Below, piece by piece: positions 7,265 to 14,918 of a stretch of DNA of 48,537 bases. Made by a program: the position numbers and the translations under genes. Within the stretch, counting starts at the first letter, position 1. The number at the start of each line of letters is the position of its first letter. The notes beneath the pieces are model-generated. The model saw only the letters and a program-made list of their open reading frames with translations. It searched no databases and was not told the origin of the DNA. Origin of the DNA: Candidatus Omnitrophota bacterium (lineage in GTDB: Bacteria; Omnitrophota; Gorgyraeia; JABMRJ01); NCBI GenBank assembly GCA_016783555.1, contig JADHWH010000005.1, forward strand, positions 1 to 48,537, written 5' to 3'.

Positions 7265-8674
7265 ATGAAGATTCTTTTAATCCAACATGCCAAAGAGAAT
7301 ATAGAATCTTATCCAATCGGCCTGGGATACATTGCCGGCGTTCTGCTTGGAGAAGGGCATCAGGTCTATTTTTTTGACGCAGCTTTTGAATCAGACTCTA
7401 TAAATAGCCTACTTAAGGTTATTCAAGAATTTAAGCCGCAGGCGCTTGGCTTTACGTTGATGACTTCGCAATATAGCGAATTCTTAATACTTATGCGGCA
7501 AGTAAGGGCGCGCATGACATATAAACCCACAGTAGTAGTAGGCGGAGCACATGCCAGCGCCGATTCTGAGCGTGTCCTAAGAGATGGTTTGGCTAATATT
7601 GTGGTTAGATGTGAAGGAGAGATTGTGGCCCAACAGCTTTTCTATGCTTTAGAGCGCGGGGATGATTTTTCACAGATTAAAGGCATAGCATATCTCGACA
7701 AAAACGGAAATTATGTACAGGCCGAAGATGCGGAATATATTGAAAACCTCGATGCCCTGCCAAAACTTCCCTATAACCTCTTAAAGATAGATCGTTATCT
7801 GGGCAGGATTCATGGTCTCCCTGTAGTCAACATTCAAACTTCCCGCGGATGTCCGCACAAATGTGTCTTTTGTTATCGCGGTCCTTCTGGCGGGCGGCGG
7901 GTTCGCTTCAGGAGTGTCCATAATGTGCTTCAAGAGATTAGTCTGCTTTATAAAGATTATGGCTTTCGGGCCTTCAATTTTTGTGACGACATACTCACAT
8001 TAAAGCGCGATAGAATTCTAGAGCTTTGCAAAATGATTATTGCATCTAATCTTAAAATTTTTTGGACGTGTGAGACGCGTGTCGATTGCGTTGATTACGA
8101 GCTCCTATCATATATGAGAAGGGCTGGTTGCGTGTGTATACATTTTGGCGTTGAATCCGAAAGCCAGGAGATTATCGACAAGCTGCAAAAGAAAATTACA
8201 AAACCCCAAGTAAAAGAAGCATTTGCAAATTGCCAAAAATTACATATCGCGACATTAGCCTTCTTCATGTTCGGAACACCGTGGGATACCGATGAGGGTA
8301 TACGGGAAACGATTGAATTTGCCAAAAAACTGAAATCAACCATAACTGTATTTCTCTGCGCAATGCCGTATCCAGGAACTCAGCTACGGGAACTTTTCAT
8401 AGAAAGCGGCATGCATGTTCCCGAAGACTACAGGGAATACCGTCAGTTCATCGAAGGAGAATATACCTCAAGCACAGGAAAGAATAAAATTAAAAGAGAC
8501 CAGAGTGATGTCAAAAATATATGCATAAATGCGACAAAAGAAATTGTCAAAAGCCAAATACTTGATGTTCCATCATATCTGCGCCTGGTGATAGAATACA
8601 TTAACCTATATGGTCTTACAAATTTTATCATGAGAGTTATAAAAAGATTTTATTTAATGACAGGGAAATCCTGA
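7265..8674 (+). CDS. B12-binding domain radical SAM protein
   Basis: A 469-residue protein with an N-terminal cobalamin-binding-like domain (MKILLIQHAKENIESYPIGLG without its usual DxHxxG; PTVVVGGAHASADSERVLRD) and a radical SAM core. The iron-sulfur cysteines form CxxxCxxC at C196, C200 and C203 in QTSRGCPHKCVFCYRGPSGG. GVESESQEIIDKL and the C-terminal TIM-barrel strands fit the BchE/methyltransferase-like class. Such enzymes catalyse radical methylations, cyclisations or epimerisations. In this cluster it may modify a sugar or lipid. A short intergenic gap and no promoter suggest cotranscription with the preceding gene. The substrate is unknown. Confidence 0.88.
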   Translation: MKILLIQHAKENIESYPIGLGYIAGVLLGEGHQVYFFDAAFESDSINSLLKVIQEFKPQALGFTLMTSQYSEFLILMRQVRARMTYKPTVVVGGAHASADSERVLRDGLANIVVRCEGEIVAQQLFYALERGDDFSQIKGIAYLDKNGNYVQAEDAEYIENLDALPKLPYNLLKIDRYLGRIHGLPVVNIQTSRGCPHKCVFCYRGPSGGRRVRFRSVHNVLQEISLLYKDYGFRAFNFCDDILTLKRDRILELCKMIIASNLKIFWTCETRVDCVDYELLSYMRRAGCVCIHFGVESESQEIIDKLQKKITKPQVKEAFANCQKLHIATLAFFMFGTPWDTDEGIRETIEFAKKLKSTITVFLCAMPYPGTQLRELFIESGMHVPEDYREYRQFIEGEYTSSTGKNKIKRDQSDVKNICINATKEIVKSQILDVPSYLRLVIEYINLYGLTNFIMRVIKRFYLMTGKS

Positions 8675-8731
8675 TTAATCTTAATCTCTACTGGAATATC
8701 AGCGGGTCTTAGGAAATAGAGGTTGGTAAAA

Positions 8732-9508
8732 ATGATTCGATTTACTGAATTAATTAAAGACAGACTAAAAAAATACGAGCTCTATAACAAAAAAGAGTAC
8801 TGGGACAAAAGAACTCTTCAGCGCAAGGGGTTGGCCAGGTCTATGTGGTCGAGCAATAACTACAATAGCTGCTTAGACGCCCTTGAGAAGAAGATCATCT
8901 ATAATTACCCAGCTCCCCTGGATGGCTTGATAGTATTGGATTTAGGCTGTGGTATAGGCCGAATCTCAACCTACCTTGCCAGTTGTGGCGCTCATGTTAC
9001 AGGCCTAGATATCAGTCCAGCTACGATAAAAGCGGCGGAGAGAGAGATCTTGCCAAACGTAAAAGGAAAAATACAATATATATCAGGCGACCTCTTCACA
9101 AAAGAGCTGCAAAAAGAGTCGTTTGATATCGTCCTTGGTATAGCTATGCTTACCATCATCTTTAGCAATAAAGAACGCTTTGAAAAAGGCATAGAGAGGA
9201 TATGTCAACTCACAAAACCAGGTGGAAAAATACTCTTAATAGAACCTATCCACAGCATATGGTTTTTGAAAAGGATCTGTGGTTTTAAACTACAAAGATG
9301 GATCTTGGAATTCGAAAAGAATGGTGCCATGCTTTCAAACAGAACCGGCCTGGCATTCTATCCTTTCAGAATTTTCTTAGCATTTCTTAATTTACCCCTG
9401 GTTATTACAAAACCTCTATTTCTGATTGGCGAATTTATACTAAAATTACCCTTTATGGACTGGTTTTCTGATTACAAGGTTTTGCTTTTTAGAAAGAAAA
9501 ATAATTAA
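8732..9508 (+). CDS. class I SAM-dependent methyltransferase
   Basis: A 258-residue methyltransferase with motif I VLDLGCGIGRISTYLA near residues 68-83, followed by VTGLDISPATI (motif II acidic residue) and FDIVLGIAMLTI, KPGGKILLIEP (motifs post-II and III). The C-terminal 80 residues are hydrophobic and aromatic, suggesting a membrane-associated or lipid-linked substrate. ATG 8732 is chosen over the in-frame TTG 8723; a GAGG ribosome site lies eight to nine bases before it. It sits between the radical SAM and the SDR gene of the surface-sugar cluster. Confidence 0.85.
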   Translation: MIRFTELIKDRLKKYELYNKKEYWDKRTLQRKGLARSMWSSNNYNSCLDALEKKIIYNYPAPLDGLIVLDLGCGIGRISTYLASCGAHVTGLDISPATIKAAEREILPNVKGKIQYISGDLFTKELQKESFDIVLGIAMLTIIFSNKERFEKGIERICQLTKPGGKILLIEPIHSIWFLKRICGFKLQRWILEFEKNGAMLSNRTGLAFYPFRIFLAFLNLPLVITKPLFLIGEFILKLPFMDWFSDYKVLLFRKKNN

Positions 9509-9518
9509 AGGAGGAGAT

Positions 9519-10553
9519 ATGGCAAAGAAGTCGATTTTAATAACAGGCGGCGCAGGGTTTATCGGTAATGCTTTCGTAAAGCATCTCTATAAAAAATATC
9601 CCAATTATAAGATCTTCGTGCTGGATGCCTTAACTTATGCCGGTGATGCTGAAAATTTCAGCGAGTCTACAAAAAAGGATAAGCGTTTTAATTTCTGGTA
9701 TGGCAATGTAAAGAATATAAACATAGTAGATAAGCTGGTCGCCCAATGCGACGTCGTGGTCCATATGGCTGCAGAGACACATGTGGCAAGGTCGATTTTT
9801 GACGATACCATATTTTTCGAAACTGACGTCATGGGAACCCAGGTGGTGGCCGGCTGTGTACTCAAGCATTATAAAACAATTGAGAGATTCATACACGTCT
9901 CCACATCAGAGGTGTACGGAACGGCCTTAAAGGCACCTATGACCGAAGAACACCCTTTAAATCCTACCACCCCTTATGCCAGCGCCAAGTGCGGCGCAGA
10001 CAGGCTGGTCTATTCTTACTGGGCAACTTATAACCTCCCCGTAATAATACTCAGACCTTTTAATAATTACGGCCCGTTCCAGCATCTGGAAAAGGTAATA
10101 CCCAGGTTTATAACCAACGCCATACTCAACGAGCCGTTAACCGTTCATGGAACAGGCCAAAACACCAGAGACTGGACATTCGTAGAAGACACCTGCGCGG
10201 TCATGGACCGGGCCGTCCATGGCAATATAAAAAGGCTAAAAGGAGAGGTTATAAATATAGGGAGCGGGAATGATGTCAGCATAAACAATGTCGCCCAGCT
10301 GGTCTTGGAAATCATGGATAAGTCAAATTCTCTTATAAAACATGTCGGTGATAGGCCGGGTCAAGTATCCAGGCATATATCCTCAACGGTAAAATCTAAG
10401 AAGTTGTTACGGTGGAAGGCCTCGACTAAATTCGAAGAAGGGCTCCGCAAGACTATATCCTGGTATGAAGATAACAGAGATTGGTGGCAGAAGCTTTTGT
10501 GGATGCGTTCAGTTCCGATAATAACAGAGAAAGGGAAGGTGGAATATCGCTAA
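9519..10553 (+). CDS. NAD-dependent sugar epimerase/dehydratase (extended SDR, RmlB-like)
   Basis: A 344-residue extended short-chain dehydrogenase. The NAD-binding motif GGAGFIG is at 10-16, the catalytic Y153/K157 lies in TPYASAKCGAD, and substrate-binding blocks NNYGPFQHLEKVIPRF and GTGQNTRDWTFVEDTC follow. Overall it resembles dTDP-glucose 4,6-dehydratase. However, the active-site segment reads STSEVYG (128-134) where RmlB has STDEVYG; the aspartate acid is replaced by serine, as in UDP-xylose synthases and epimerases. A 4,6-dehydratase activity is therefore not assured; epimerase or decarboxylase-type chemistry is possible. A strong AAAGGAG precedes ATG 9519. It probably supplies the keto-sugar for the aminotransferase at 11325. 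Confidence 0.87.
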   Translation: MAKKSILITGGAGFIGNAFVKHLYKKYPNYKIFVLDALTYAGDAENFSESTKKDKRFNFWYGNVKNINIVDKLVAQCDVVVHMAAETHVARSIFDDTIFFETDVMGTQVVAGCVLKHYKTIERFIHVSTSEVYGTALKAPMTEEHPLNPTTPYASAKCGADRLVYSYWATYNLPVIILRPFNNYGPFQHLEKVIPRFITNAILNEPLTVHGTGQNTRDWTFVEDTCAVMDRAVHGNIKRLKGEVINIGSGNDVSINNVAQLVLEIMDKSNSLIKHVGDRPGQVSRHISSTVKSKKLLRWKASTKFEEGLRKTISWYEDNRDWWQKLLWMRSVPIITEKGKVEYR

Positions 10554-10602
10554 GGAGAGAATATCCGGATTTGACGGGTCGTCTTTCGGGCCTCTCTCTT
10601 TT

Positions 10603-11322
10603 GTGGTAAAGACGCATTTTTGGCATGTTGTGCGCAGGGAGATAATCTACCAGTTTCTCAAAAAATCCTTCTGCGGAAACCTAAACCTTAAGATGCTCGA
10701 GGTTGGGATAGGCAACGGCGATGTCGCCTGCTTTTTAAAAAATAAGGGTATCGATATGGAAGGCGCTGATATCTTTCCGGAGGCCATCGCAAATTGTAAA
10801 AAGATATTAGATATCCCCCTTCATCAGATGGACGCGCTTAAGATTCCCTTTAGGGAGAGATACGACATAATCGGGGCCTTCGACTTACTCGAGCATATAG
10901 ATAATGACACATTGGCGCTTAAGAATATCTTTTCCGCATGTAAGACCGGTGGGAAGATAATCGTCACGGTCCCGGCAATGAGACTTTTGTGGGGATATTT
11001 TGACATAGGATCGCATCACAAGAGGCGTTATTCCAAAAGGGAGCTTAAGGAAAAGATGGAAGAGGCAGGTTTTAAAATAGAGAGGATTTCTTTCTTTATG
11101 ACACTTCTTTTTCCCGTTTTATTTATCTATAGATTACTCTTTGGCATGACCAAGAGCGCCAGGAAAGTCGAAACAGGCCGAATAACAATATCGCCAGAGC
11201 ATAAACCCACTCCGATATTAAACAATATAATGCTTTTTATTTTTAGAATTGAAAAATGTTTGTTAAATTTTGTTAATCTCCCATTCGGGACCAGTCTTAT
11301 CGCTATAGCGAGAAAGGTATAA
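10603..11322 (+). CDS. class I SAM-dependent methyltransferase
   Basis: The protein, 239 residues from GTG 10603, has motif I MLEVGIGNGDVACFLKNKG near 31-49, GADIFPEAI, IIGAFDLLEHIDND (the UbiE/COQ5-type LEH motif) and GGKIIVTVPAMRLLWGYFD. A long hydrophobic stretch follows at about 165-180. It lies between the SDR gene and the aminotransferase and is part of the same transcription unit; the stop overlaps the spacer of only two bases before ATG 11325. The start is doubtful: GTG 10603 has no ribosome site, whereas the frame stays open upstream to about 10561, right after an AAGGAG at 10552-10557, with no ATG, GTG or TTG in between. A non-standard start or an undetected small sequence change may be involved. 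Confidence 0.82.
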   Translation: MVKTHFWHVVRREIIYQFLKKSFCGNLNLKMLEVGIGNGDVACFLKNKGIDMEGADIFPEAIANCKKILDIPLHQMDALKIPFRERYDIIGAFDLLEHIDNDTLALKNIFSACKTGGKIIVTVPAMRLLWGYFDIGSHHKRRYSKRELKEKMEEAGFKIERISFFMTLLFPVLFIYRLLFGMTKSARKVETGRITISPEHKPTPILNNIMLFIFRIEKCLLNFVNLPFGTSLIAIARKV

Positions 11323-11324
11323 TC

Positions 11325-12521
11325 ATGAAAAATAGGCTTGCCTTATACGGCGGAAGGCCCGTGCGATCCCGGTTCTTAAGATTTCACAGGTCAACAACCG
11401 ATAAAGAGGAAGAGAAGGCCGTCGTAGACGTTTTAAGAAGCGGCTGGCTTACAAGGGGACCGGCCACAGAGAGGTTCGAAAATGCCTTTTCTAAATATGT
11501 CCGTTCGAGATATGCCCTGGCCCTTAATTCCTGCACCGCCGCTCTCCATCTGGCCTTAGCGGGTACGGGCATAAAAAGCGGCGAGGAAGTCATAACCACA
11601 CCTACCGGGTTTGCCTCCAGCGCAAATGTTATAGTCCATCAAGGGGCCAAGCCGGTATTCGTGGATGTAGAAGAGGATACCCTTAATATGGATCCGGAAA
11701 GAATAGAGTCTAAAATTAATAAAAAGACCAGGGCCATCCTTCCGGTAGACTTCGCCGGGCACCCTTGCGAAATCGAAAGGATAAACAGAATAGCGCGAAA
11801 ATACGGGCTTGTGACCATAGAGGACGCGGCCCATAGCCTCGGCGCAGAGTTCAAGGGTAAAAAGGTAGGCCCTCTGATGGATCTTACGGCCTTCAGCTTT
11901 TACGCGACTAAAAATATCACTACGGGTGAAGGCGGCATGCTGACAACAAATAATAAAAGATTGATAGAGAAGGTCAGGCCCTTAAGCCTGCACGGTATAT
12001 CCAGGGATGCCTGGGATAGATACGGTCTCAAGGGATACAGGCACTGGAACATAGAGGTGCCGGGATATAAATATAATATGTTCGACCTGCAGGCGGCTTT
12101 AGGCATTGAGCAATTGAAAAAAATAGATAAATTCTGGGAGAAAAGATTCAAATGTGTCCAGGTCTACAATAAGGCCTTCGGCGGGATACCGGAGATCTCC
12201 ACGTTGTCATCTAAAAGATATGTAAAGAACGCACACCATCTATATGTAATAATACTAAAGACCGAACTTTTAAAAACGGACAGGGATACCATCCTAAACG
12301 CTATTCAAGCGGAAAATATCGGGGTAGGGGTCCACTTCAGGGCAATCCATCTGCACCCTTACTATAAAAAGCGATTCAAATTTAAACGAGGAATGTTTCC
12401 TAATGCAGAATACTCCTCCGACAGGGTAATCTCTCTACCCTTATACCCTTCTTTAACAAACTCTGATCTGCGAGATGTCATCTCCGCGGTCAAGAAGGTA
12501 ATAGCTTTTTTCAGAAAATAG
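11325..12521 (+). CDS. DegT/DnrJ/EryC1/StrS aminotransferase
   Basis: A 398-residue PLP enzyme of the sugar aminotransferase family. Residues 67-79 (ALNSCTAALHLAL) and 166-173 (EDAAHSLG) match the cofactor pocket, and K196 in FYATKNITTGEGGM forms the Schiff base. The C-terminal part contains the VGVHFRAIHLHPYY segment that closes the active site. These enzymes transfer an amino group from glutamate to 3- or 4-keto sugars, producing amino sugars for polysaccharides or glycoproteins. The neighbouring SDR enzyme is a likely source of the keto-sugar. It is the last gene of the cluster and converges on the minus-strand glycosyltransferase gene, separated by 14 bases. Confidence 0.92.
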   Translation: MKNRLALYGGRPVRSRFLRFHRSTTDKEEEKAVVDVLRSGWLTRGPATERFENAFSKYVRSRYALALNSCTAALHLALAGTGIKSGEEVITTPTGFASSANVIVHQGAKPVFVDVEEDTLNMDPERIESKINKKTRAILPVDFAGHPCEIERINRIARKYGLVTIEDAAHSLGAEFKGKKVGPLMDLTAFSFYATKNITTGEGGMLTTNNKRLIEKVRPLSLHGISRDAWDRYGLKGYRHWNIEVPGYKYNMFDLQAALGIEQLKKIDKFWEKRFKCVQVYNKAFGGIPEISTLSSKRYVKNAHHLYVIILKTELLKTDRDTILNAIQAENIGVGVHFRAIHLHPYYKKRFKFKRGMFPNAEYSSDRVISLPLYPSLTNSDLRDVISAVKKVIAFFRK

Positions 12522-12535
12522 AAAGATATAATAAT

Positions 12536-14053
12536 CTAAAAAGGTATAGGCAGCCAATCCATAGGCGTAAAAAAAACATACATGAAGGCGAGTCTTACAG
12601 ACCAAAAAGCGGAGACGGCTATTAATGCCAATACCGCAATATCGCCGGAGCGTTTGGCAATCCTCAAATTAAAGGCCTCTTTTATGCGGTATAAGACGCA
12701 TCCTGCCAATACGGCCAGCGCCGGATATGCCGGCAGCATATATCTATTCTCTTTTCCCTTCGTTAGAAGAGTCAGCGCTAAAAAGAATACTAAGCTCCAT
12801 GTCACCAGCAGAAATTTTGCTTTTCTGTTTTTAAAAGAGAGCGACAAAGAGACGGCTGAAAGAGCAAGCAGCGGATTTTGATAAGCGATATCCGCCGGAT
12901 AAGTATACCACGGCCTGCTGCGCACCATCTTAAACCAGTTCATAACCTCCAATACATTTTCTTGTGATGGAAAATGGAGCGGGTTTCCAAAGGTCTTGGT
13001 TATGACCCAAAACCATGGAAGGGTAATCAAAAAAGCCGTTATGGCGTATGCCCACAAGTTCCTGTCAAATAATACCGAAATTACGCCATTAAAACCCTTC
13101 AGCCTCTCTTTATTCACCCATAAATGATAGAGGCCGACTATCGAGATTAAAGCTATAGCGGATGTCTTAGTCAAAATAGCAAGCCCCCATGAGATCCCGC
13201 CTAATATTGCGTAAAAAATATTCTTCTTTTCGTCGGCTATATAAAAGAGCGCGAGCGACAGCGCTATAAAGAAGGTCAGGGCGGTATCCGCCCATACCCT
13301 GCTTGAAGACATAATATCTATAGGGCTTACGCTCAATAAAAGCGCCGCATACAGGGCTATATGTCTGTTAAAGTAAGTTTTACAAAAGATAATGAGCAAA
13401 ATAATAGTCAATATGCTGAAAGAAAACGGCACGATTGTCCTGTAAAATTCAAACTTCAGAAATCTTGGTAGTCCTTTATCATTAAACTGCGGCTTTTTTG
13501 CCATTAAATAATCTTTTCCCCCTGCAAAGATATCGTGCGAAAACTTGATAAGGTATGGCAATACCGGCGGAGCGTAAAAAACGGGTTCATCATAAAAGTT
13601 AAAACCGTCTTTTTTATGGACTGCCAAGAGTGTTCGTTCAGGATTCTTTTCATGGATTATCAATGTAGTATGGTCGTTTATCTTGCGAAGACCGACCTCC
13701 TGCAGGTTATATCCGTTAAAACCAAACTTATCCAATTTCATGGCAACAGCAGTATAAAAGACCTGGTCGCCGGTATTATGGGACTGGAAGAAAGTGCCGA
13801 GTCTCAATGAAAAGGCAAACACGGCTACGCAGAAAAATATCAGCGTCCATAAAAGCGGGGGAAATCTATCTATCCGTTTCTTATGCTGCGGGAATACCTT
13901 ATCGCCGGAGTCCCCTTCTTCTTTATATTTTTTAATAAACCTGATAATATCCTTTTTTGGCACGCCCAGGGTCTTGGCCAGTTTATTCTTCGAGAGAGTC
14001 TGGTAATGCTCCAATATATATCTCTTCTGGTAATCAGTGAGCTCGCTAGCCAT
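12536..14053 (-). CDS. GT-C (PMT/ArnT-like) membrane glycosyltransferase with N-terminal helix-turn-helix-like domain
   Basis: A 505-residue protein. After an N-terminal cytosolic region of about 65 residues it has roughly ten membrane segments. The first periplasmic loop contains GDQVFY near the first membrane span, the position of the catalytic acid of PMT/ArnT enzymes, and the C-terminal region has KENRYMLPAYPALAVLAG, the typical ArnT/GT39-GT83 block. These enzymes use a polyprenyl-phosphate sugar as donor. Residues 5-45 (LTDYQKRYILEH, LAKTLGVPKKDIIRFIKK) look like a helix-turn-helix and are homologous to the N-termini of two TMTC-like enzymes at 28-31.6 kb. It follows batE after 46 bases and is probably the last gene of the moxR-bat operon. 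Confidence 0.85.
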   Translation of the reverse strand: MASELTDYQKRYILEHYQTLSKNKLAKTLGVPKKDIIRFIKKYKEEGDSGDKVFPQHKKRIDRFPPLLWTLIFFCVAVFAFSLRLGTFFQSHNTGDQVFYTAVAMKLDKFGFNGYNLQEVGLRKINDHTTLIIHEKNPERTLLAVHKKDGFNFYDEPVFYAPPVLPYLIKFSHDIFAGGKDYLMAKKPQFNDKGLPRFLKFEFYRTIVPFSFSILTIILLIIFCKTYFNRHIALYAALLLSVSPIDIMSSSRVWADTALTFFIALSLALFYIADEKKNIFYAILGGISWGLAILTKTSAIALISIVGLYHLWVNKERLKGFNGVISVLFDRNLWAYAITAFLITLPWFWVITKTFGNPLHFPSQENVLEVMNWFKMVRSRPWYTYPADIAYQNPLLALSAVSLSLSFKNRKAKFLLVTWSLVFFLALTLLTKGKENRYMLPAYPALAVLAGCVLYRIKEAFNLRIAKRSGDIAVLALIAVSAFWSVRLAFMYVFFTPMDWLPIPF

Positions 14054-14099
14054 ATTAGCAAAAACCTCTCTTTCTTGTACCTCTCTCTTTTAAGCGGTT

Positions 14100-14918
14100 C
14101 TACAACGCCTCAATATCTCTCTTCTGTATCCAGCCCTGTTTGCCATCAGGTCTTTTTATCTTCACCCAATCTATCTTTGAAGTAACTAAAGTAACGCATT
14201 CGCCTTCGTTCAGCGAAAAGAATGTAGTCGCCTCATCAAGCGGTTCGAATCTGGCGTTTGTGCCATCGGTGATAATGACTCCTTTCTTTTCAATAACCGT
14301 CCTTGAAACCTGCACATACAACACGGATGAAAAGACAATTAAAAGCGCAGAAACTAACAAAGTAATATATATTAATATCCTTCTTATCTTTTTTATAAAG
14401 ATAAAAAGGACAAGCGCGAGTGATAAAATGAAATAAGTCACCGAGGTAAATAGAGTAATCTTATCGAGGCTGAAGGCGTCAGCCAGTTTAAAGAACTGGC
14501 GCGCAAAGAATCCCCTTTCGGGCCTGACGGCGCCGCCTTTAATGAGAGAGCGGGCATATTCTAAATTGGACTTTAAGTCCGCATCCCGGGGTAAAAATCT
14601 CTTTGCCCGGAGATAATTCAGTATTGCCTTACCCAACGAGCCATTCTTAAAATAGGCGTTGCCGATATTATAATAGAGCGGGCCGCTTTCGAACCCTGAA
14701 TCAAGGGCTTTTTGGTAATTTAAAACAGCCTCCTTGAAATCGCCTTTCCTGTACTGGGTATTTCCCTGATAGAATAACGAGCGGGCCTGGCTCTCCTCAT
14801 TGCAAAAAACATCCTCTGCGAATAGAGCTATCAGCATTAAAGAGAGTACCGCTATCTTAAATCTCACCCCGTTAGACCTTCTGGCGCAATTCTTATTGTA
14901 AGGTCTAACGGGGCTCAT
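14100..14918 (-). CDS. batE: BatE-like protein (TPR, membrane segments, SH3)
   Basis: A 272-residue protein with a hydrophobic segment at about 22-38 (KIAVLSLMLIALFAEDVFC) acting as signal peptide, two TPR units at 45-115 (SLFYQGNTQYRKGDFKEAV; PLYYNIGNAYFKNGSLGKA), two membrane segments at about 155-205, and an SH3-like C-terminus (TNARFEPL, WVKIKRPDGKQGWIQKRDI). This is BatE of the Bat (Bacteroides aerotolerance) system. ATG 14918 overlaps the batD stop as ATGA. The first 17 codons come almost entirely from a palindromic element (14867-14913); GTG 14867, right after it, is a possible original start that would give a normal short signal-peptide n-region. Confidence 0.85.
   Translation of the reverse strand: MSPVRPYNKNCARRSNGVRFKIAVLSLMLIALFAEDVFCNEESQARSLFYQGNTQYRKGDFKEAVLNYQKALDSGFESGPLYYNIGNAYFKNGSLGKAILNYLRAKRFLPRDADLKSNLEYARSLIKGGAVRPERGFFARQFFKLADAFSLDKITLFTSVTYFILSLALVLFIFIKKIRRILIYITLLVSALLIVFSSVLYVQVSRTVIEKKGVIITDGTNARFEPLDEATTFFSLNEGECVTLVTSKIDWVKIKRPDGKQGWIQKRDIEAL
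14867..14913 (-). repeat. palindromic element forming the 5' end of batE
   Basis: CCCCGTTAGACCTT (14867-14880) and AAGGTCTAACGGGG (14900-14913) are perfect 14-bp inverted repeats around a 19-nt loop. Read as batE it encodes M-S-P-V-R-P through S-N-G-V. A closely related element sits at the 5' end of holA (43275-43320). Confidence 0.85.

Noticed and set aside
5109-14053. A complete ArnA-B-C-T (aminoarabinose) lipid A modification pathway
   Set aside because: GT2, SDR, aminotransferase and ArnT-like genes are present, but there is no ArnA formyltransferase or ArnD deformylase, the ArnT-like gene belongs to the bat operon, and the radical SAM and ATP-grasp genes do not fit.
14238-14256. tRNA-like T-arm sequence GGTTCGAATC
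   Set aside because: It lies inside batE in a well-conserved coding frame, and no acceptor stem, D arm or anticodon arm can be drawn around it.
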